DNA of 64,000 nt from Gnetum montanum (taxonomy: Eukaryota; Streptophyta; Gnetopsida; Gnetales; Gnetaceae): NCBI GenBank assembly GCA_015680685.1, contig MNCI01037977.1, positions 184,910 through 248,909 on the forward strand, written 5' to 3'. Of the stretch, positions 59,593 to 64,000 are shown in pieces. Under the pieces are notes generated by a model that searched no databases, was not told where the DNA came from, and saw only the letters and a program-made list of their open reading frames with translations. Made by a program: the position numbers and the translations under genes. Positions within the stretch are counted from its first letter, which is position 1. Each line of letters begins with the position of its first letter.

Positions 59593-60424
59593 TGATGAGT
59601 AGTGAGGTACCCCTATGCCCAACCATACGAATCACAAGCATTCATGCACGATCCAGTCGAATTCCATGGATGGAACTAGTTGTGCATCTAAATCGTTATG
59701 CTTTGATCGTAGTTCACTGTCTTCCCGCTTGAACTAGTGGTAACTTTGTCACATATGGTTTAGTCCAAAGTGAGGCATATGATGTTGTCTAATCCTATGT
59801 TGCTCCTAATGACAATAAAGAGATAAATTAATTAAGCTAATGAACAATAAAAAAGATCTAAACTAACCTACATGCTACGAGTATCCATCCCTAANAAAAA
59901 AGATCTAAACTAACCTACATGCTACGAGTATCCATCCCTAATCATTCATACATGCCTTTGACTTCATATAACTACCATTGGCATTGCCAAGCATATGTCA
60001 CTGTGCATGCCAAATGATACACTACTGGATTACCAAGTACTTACACTTAAGTGCTGGTGATTAAGTTGTACTCATTCTACTTAATGACAGGAATAGTAAA
60101 TAGCAATAAATGAAAACATTAACTAAAGGAAATAGTAAATAATCAAACAATTAAATAATTAAAACAATAATAAATCTAAGTGAATGCTGCAATGATGGAA
60201 GTAATGTAGATCTTTATTTCTAGTCATGTAACATGTCCAAGTACGTCACACTCGAATAGGTGTCGTATGATTACAAACATCATAGTGTGGGCATGCATTG
60301 GGAAATAACAAGACAAAAAATTAATGGTCTACAAAGAAGCTAACTGAAAACTAAAACTAAACTATTTTCTCTATATCTCAATTGTGCACCTAAGTGTTGT
60401 ATTTATAAGTTAGCACGAGAGAGG
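59593..60424 (-). repeat. 3' LTR of element A2, first part
   Basis: It matches element A's LTR (for example CACTCGAATA near 60248 and AATGCTGCAATGAT near 60183). A TATA complement (GTATTTATAAG) lies near 60398. It is interrupted by H at 60424 and includes an assembly join at 59895. Confidence 0.83.
59849..59941. repeat. 46-bp duplication around a single N
   Basis: 59849-59894 and 59896-59941 are identical and separated by one N at 59895. This is probably an unmerged contig overlap. Confidence 0.88.
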
Positions 60425-60860
60425 TGAAACACCATTAATTTCAGAATAACACTTTGAATGAAAATAGCTCAAGCCCTTTCAAAGCATTCCAAAAAAAGAA
60501 GAAGAAGAATTTGGCTAAGGCATTAAGTTTACATCTAGCCTGCCCAGGGTGATTTTGTTCATCCTCAACATGAACAACTACAAAATCAAACCAGAAGAAG
60601 AAGAAGAAAGCAGGACTGCTTGCGAGGCTCGCTGCCTAATCGGACAACTTCAAGGAGGAGTAGCTAGCTGCCAGTGGCCAAAGAGGTTAAGAGAGTTGTA
60701 GGCGGAAAGAAACAAAGAAAGAAGAAACTCTTTTTATGCATGATTGCAGGCTTTAATGGATGGCCATAGAAGCAATAGCAGCAGTTTCAAGCGCAGAATT
60801 AGCAGAGCCACGGAATTATCCCTGGAGCTAACGTGATGTCGATGGAGTCACCGGTTTCAT

Positions 60861-61079
60861 GTGGTATTTGCAGGGGACGCCGACTGCAGCCCCGTTAATG
60901 AACAGAGCTCCTACTCCAGCAGCTCCCCATTTCCCGTCAGCCAAGGGAGCCATGAACCTGCCTCAGAATCTGGCCAAATTTACAGTCCACCGTTGCTTCC
61001 ATCGCCAAAAATAATGATGCCGCCTCCGCTGATGAATCCGCCCCTGGACCAGATTCCTGTGCAGCAGCCGCTGCCCACC
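60861..61079 (+). other. Gene-like segment in U3 of solo LTR H
   Basis: This is a balanced-composition stretch with one continuous open frame: AGDADCSPVNEQSSYSSSSP, then SPPLLPSPKIMMPPPLMNPP and LDQIPVQQPLP, a Ser- then Pro-rich composition. It is preceded by GTGGTATTTGCAG (60860-60872), which looks like a splice acceptor. Composition and codon usage are unlike the AT-rich surroundings. It may be a captured host exon. No protein family was recognised. Confidence 0.4.
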
Positions 61080-61129
61080 ACGCCGTTGTTTTCTTCCTGC
61101 CACTCCTGCGCTGCCGTGCCTGCCGCCAC

Positions 61130-61480
61130 TGTTTTCTCTCTACCGCGCTGCTATTTCTGTCTGCCGCGCTGCTGTTTCTGCTCCAGCTGCTCGCCGCCGC
61201 CTTCTGTGCTCCTGTCGCACCATCCACTACCCGCCGCGTTGCTGTTTCCTGCGCTGTGTTGCCATTTCTGTTCCCACCACCGACTGCCGCACTGCCACTT
61301 CGTGTCGTCCGCCGACTACCGCGCTGCCGCGTTGCTATTCTGCCACCGCCGCGTTGCCATTCCGCCTCTGTCGCGTCGCCGTCTCCTGCAGCTGCCACGT
61401 CACTGCTGCTCCTGTGCTGTCTGCCGCGTTGTTATTTTCTGCCACTGCCGCGTTTCTGTTCTGCCGTTATTGCCTCGATG
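61130..61480. repeat. GC-rich degenerate minisatellite in solo LTR H
   Basis: The motif CTGCCGCGYTGCTRTTTCTG recurs in degenerate form (near 61143, 61163, 61229, 61318, 61345, 61420 and 61440), spaced near 21 bp or multiples of it. It is open in more than one frame because of composition. The many intact CG dinucleotides suggest a recent origin or low methylation. Confidence 0.6.
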
Positions 61481-62079
61481 ACTCTGACAAATTCCTTTTC
61501 TCCAGTATCATTTTTCTGGGTTCCTGGCATTCATGGGCGCAAGGGTGTTCCAGGCCACAGTGACGTTAGCTACTACTAAGGTGATGAAAATAGTCCTAGT
61601 CTCCGTAGATCTTGTTGCATCGTGGTATTATGCATTGTGTAGGATTTGGTAGTGGCTCCGTCAGTGGTTGTGTCTGAAACAGTGCTTGCTTTTCCTTTCT
61701 CTAGGACACGCTCTTCGCCAATGACATATGTAACCGGGGCAAATTTTTGGAGATTGGTTTAGACATAAATTTAGGATTCAAATGTTCATGCTGAGACATT
61801 AAATTTATTTGGAGATTTTATTAGTGGGAAATGCTGAAATTTTATATATATATATATATAAAATTTTTCAAGTGGGCTAGGGTTGGAGCCAATCCTCCTA
61901 AAGCTTTCTTAAATTTTTATCGCTTAAGGGCTTGTTTTTCTAATTTATTTGTATTTTTATGGGCTTGAATGATCCACAAGTTGTAAAATACATTAAACCT
62001 GGTCAAAGTATGCAATTTCCAACACACATCCAACTCGTGTACAACTATCCAGCACAGATACATTGAACCTGGTCAAAGC

Positions 62080-62117
62080 AAACCCTAGCCAAAAACCCTA
62101 GCCCAACCCTATAAATA
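62080..62117 (+). promoter_or_regulatory. Core promoter of solo LTR H: two teloboxes and TATA
   Basis: AAACCCTAG occurs at 62080-62088 and 62093-62101, then TATAAATA at 62110-62117. AAACCCTA is the plant telobox, common near promoters of housekeeping genes. Further upstream a direct repeat, AACCTGGTCAAAG, occurs near 61996 and 62065. The region aligns with the B promoter (TAGCCAAACCTTATAAATAC). Confidence 0.6.
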
Positions 62118-62754
62118 CCCCATCAATTCACACAAATTAGGGGAGGCAAGAGAAGCAAACCAAAAGCAGTAAGAGAGAAGAGAGAGGAAGAGGCAAAGAT
62201 TGGAGAGATTGGAAATTCTGAAGGAGGACAGAACTTACAATCCTTGGGTGCTCGGCACATCCGATTTTTGGCTTCCAAATTCTTCTCACGTTCATTCCAT
62301 TTCATCGTCGCATCATTGTGTCATATCATTCCGGGGCTAGGCGTTTGACTTGCCATCCACACTTGTGCAACTACGCTTTGACCGATGCACATTTTAAAAA
62401 AAAAACAATATAATACAGTTTCATTATTGCCTCCCATTTACATTATTTAGTTCTGTTTATGCTTTACAAATATAACTTTGTTTATGCTTTATTCATAATT
62501 CAGTACGCTTTATTTACATTTTGTATCATTGTTTACATTTTGTTTACATCCTGTTTACGATAACCCCAGTGCTAGCCGTAACTTACGCTCAGGGAAGTCC
62601 TTGGTTGATTTGCGTGCAAACCATCCAAGGCACTCTGCCTTCGTTCTCTTTTCCAGCTTGCCCTCAAGCGAAGGCAGGGTCAGCTGTGGCTGCCCGACGA
62701 TCTCTCAGTGTTTGTTTTCCTTCCAGCCTTACATCGACGATTTAGGTCAGTACA
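62118..62754 (+). other. R-U5 part of solo LTR H
   Basis: It matches the right-to-left R-U5 of element B: ACTTGCCATCCACAC, CAACTACGCTTTGACCG, CCATCCAAGGCACTCTGCCT and GAAGGCAGGGTC. Open frames in this part are also present in B's LTR only as broken readings and are not called as genes. Confidence 0.7.
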
Positions 62755-62759
62755 AGAGG

Positions 62760-62840
62760 CAATATCAGATATCGGACATTGTTTCTTGGGCTTCGATATC
62801 GGATACCCGATGTTGAGGTTGACACAATGAAGACTCGTTA
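62760..62840 (-). repeat. 3' LTR of element A2, second part
   Basis: It resumes after H with the palindromic array (CAATATCAGATATCGGACAT; CGATATCGGATACCCGATGT) and ends GACTCGTTA, a decayed TCATCA, before the polypurine tract. Confidence 0.8.
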
Positions 62841-63025
62841 TACCCCCACAACTGAATGAAAACTCATCCTTGAGTTGAACAAAATGAGGAATAAGCTTTT
62901 TATAAGATGTTTGGAAGGTAAGGAATTATTGACTGACTTAGAAAAACAAACAAATGGACTCTTACATGTTGCAGTGGTGTTTAACAAAAATGTAAATTCA
63001 ACATTACAAGATAAAATTGGGAAGC

Positions 63026-64000
63026 TCATGTAGTGCCCAAAGGTTGTGGCTCCTCCATTGGTTGCTTCCCTTTGTCACCAAGCTTCTAAAATTTGTAGCG
63101 GTTGAGGAGCACTTGCAACTTCTCTTCTTCCATCCTTGGATCTTGTACCATCCAGGCTACTAAATTAGTGTGTGCTTGCATCGGTATGTCCCAATGACAT
63201 GGTAGTTGCAGAAACATTTTTTTGGCCTTCACGTACCAAGTTGCAAACTGTCATCGCTCTTCTTCAAATGCCATGGACTTTTCTTTGAATTCATGATAAT
63301 CTATGAGTCTCTTGGCTAGGTTTGAAGCAACATCCTTTTGTCCATGGTAGCAGGTTTTACCCACTTCAAGTTTTGATTTTGCTATGTGGAATTTCTACAA
63401 AGTGGCTTTTTTGTCCACAAACTCTTTCTCACATAGGGCATAGGTGGTCACTACCTATTTTTCTAGCTCACTTCTAGGCCAACCTACTATTAACATGGCA
63501 AGGTTGGCATATCTGAGGTTATCCAATTCCATATATTCTTTCAAGTCTTCAATATATAGGTCTTTATTTTTCACCTCTACCTGGTGGACTAGTGCATAGC
63601 TATCCAGAATTGGCTGCCACTTAGGATTTTGTGTTGACATGGACCCAATGCAGGCTTTGCCCATCTAGATTTCTTTTTCATTTATTTGCTTATACATGCC
63701 TACCTGGTCACAAAAGTGTTCTTTCAACTTCTCATGTTTCTTGGCCTCATTCTACCACATGATTATTTCAATTACAGACTTCTATCAGATGTTGTAGACC
63801 TCCTTCAATGAGACGGTTATGTTTTCTTGAGATAGTTTGTTAATATCCTAGTTGACCCTCATCAATTGTTCTCTTAACTGATGGACACTTACTTCCTAAA
63901 CATTCTTTTGTTTTTCAATAGTGGTCAATGATGAGTTTTCTACTATGAGCCATTTATTTTCTTCTTGCATGGTAGTCAATACCTTTTTATGTGCATAAGT
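63026..64000 (-). pseudogene. Element A2 ORF2, C-terminal coiled-coil part, broken
   Basis: The stop is at 63026-63028 after GKQPMEEPQPLGTT. Upstream, the piece 63664-63455 (YMELDNLRYANLAMLIVGWP) equals the element A ORF2 segment YVNLAMLIVGRPSTELEK. A heptad-rich composition suggests a coiled coil. The plant-transposon domain would lie beyond the window. Stops interrupt the frame. Confidence 0.68.

Larger units (their letters stand above)
60425..62754 (+). mobile_element. Solo LTR H, related to element B LTR
   Basis: It starts TGAAACACCATTAATTTC and ends GGTCAGTACA, equal to the ends of the element B LTR read on the opposite strand. It is flanked by an exact 5-bp duplication AGAGG (60420-60424 and 62755-62759) within the LTR of A2. 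There is no interior and no second LTR, so it is a solo LTR left by recombination. From the TATA box to the right end it matches B. Most of its U3 (about 60460-62060) does not match B and contains GC-rich, gene-like sequence. Confidence 0.88.
59593..64000 (-). mobile_element. Element A2: relative of element A, cut by window end
   Basis: The 3' LTR starts TGATGAGTAGTGAGGTACCC at 59593, is split by solo LTR H, and ends at 62840. A polypurine tract complement (TACCCCCACAACTG) and the 3' end of the same ORF2 as in A follow, running off the window. The order LTR, polypurine tract, ORF2 equals that of A, so the unusual second ORF belongs to a subfamily, not to one copy. Confidence 0.82.

Noticed and set aside
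60937-61579. Long overlapping open frames on both strands in the GC-rich part of solo LTR H
   Set aside because: Open in several frames because of composition (CG-rich repeat, few stops); the translations are low-complexity Arg/Ala/Cys with no family resemblance.
61842-61861. TA-repeat palindrome as a replication origin or MITE
   Set aside because: Simple TA microsatellite without terminal inverted repeats or target-site duplication.

Overview
This 64 kb window is plant nuclear DNA made almost entirely of nested, decayed LTR retrotransposons. The evidence for a plant is Ty3/gypsy-type gag, protease, RT, RNase H and integrase remnants of the non-chromoviral (Tat/Athila-side) kind, primer-binding sites of the TGGyGCy-TTGCCGGGGA type, AAACCCTA telobox motifs beside a TATA box, and a plant L1-type LINE remnant. 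The density and depth of nesting suggest a large, repeat-rich seed-plant genome; the species cannot be told from the sequence. I found no intact host gene, no tRNA or rRNA gene and no CRISPR array. All coding regions are broken by stops or frameshifts.

Layout. (1) 1-8727: element A (minus strand), a gag-bearing element without pol but with a second ORF (plant-transposon domain plus coiled coil). (2) 9173-56118: element G (minus), gag only, split by element D. (3) 11664-52359: element D (plus), gag only, split by C and F. (4) 12842-40706: element C (minus), which has gag, protease, RT, RNase H and integrase remnants and is itself split by B and E. (5) 15141-25511: element B (minus), a different family with 1.7 kb LTRs, Tat-like gag and protease but no RT or integrase. 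(6) 26193-33528: element E (plus), gag-protease-RT with RNase H and integrase deleted. (7) 45567-51995: element F (minus), gag only, inside the 3' LTR of D. (8) 56119-59592: non-LTR sequence, including an L1-type LINE remnant. (9) 59593-64000: element A2 (minus, a relative of A, cut by the window end), whose 3' LTR holds a solo LTR, H (60425-62754).

The nesting gives an order of events: G is oldest, then D into G, C into D's gag, and B and E into C; F went into D's 3' LTR independently. Target-site duplications support this: CTTGG/CTTGG for F and AGAGG/AGAGG for H are exact; CATAG/CATAA for C, GACCT/AACCT for D and GTAAG/GTACG for B match at four of five bases.

Elements A, A2, C, D, E, F and G form one superfamily: they share LTR ends (TGATGA...TCATCA in either orientation), gag and 3' non-coding sequence. 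Only C and E carry pol, so A, D, F and G look like non-autonomous partners. The most unusual signals are a 33-bp-period palindromic array at the U3 end of the LTRs with variable cores, a copy of that array with a TATA box in front of element A's second ORF, a repeated polypurine motif, solo LTR H with a replaced U3 carrying GC-rich gene-like sequence, and a hairpin-forming minisatellite in element B. Three N gaps mark assembly joins; two of them are flanked by duplicated sequence that is probably artefactual.
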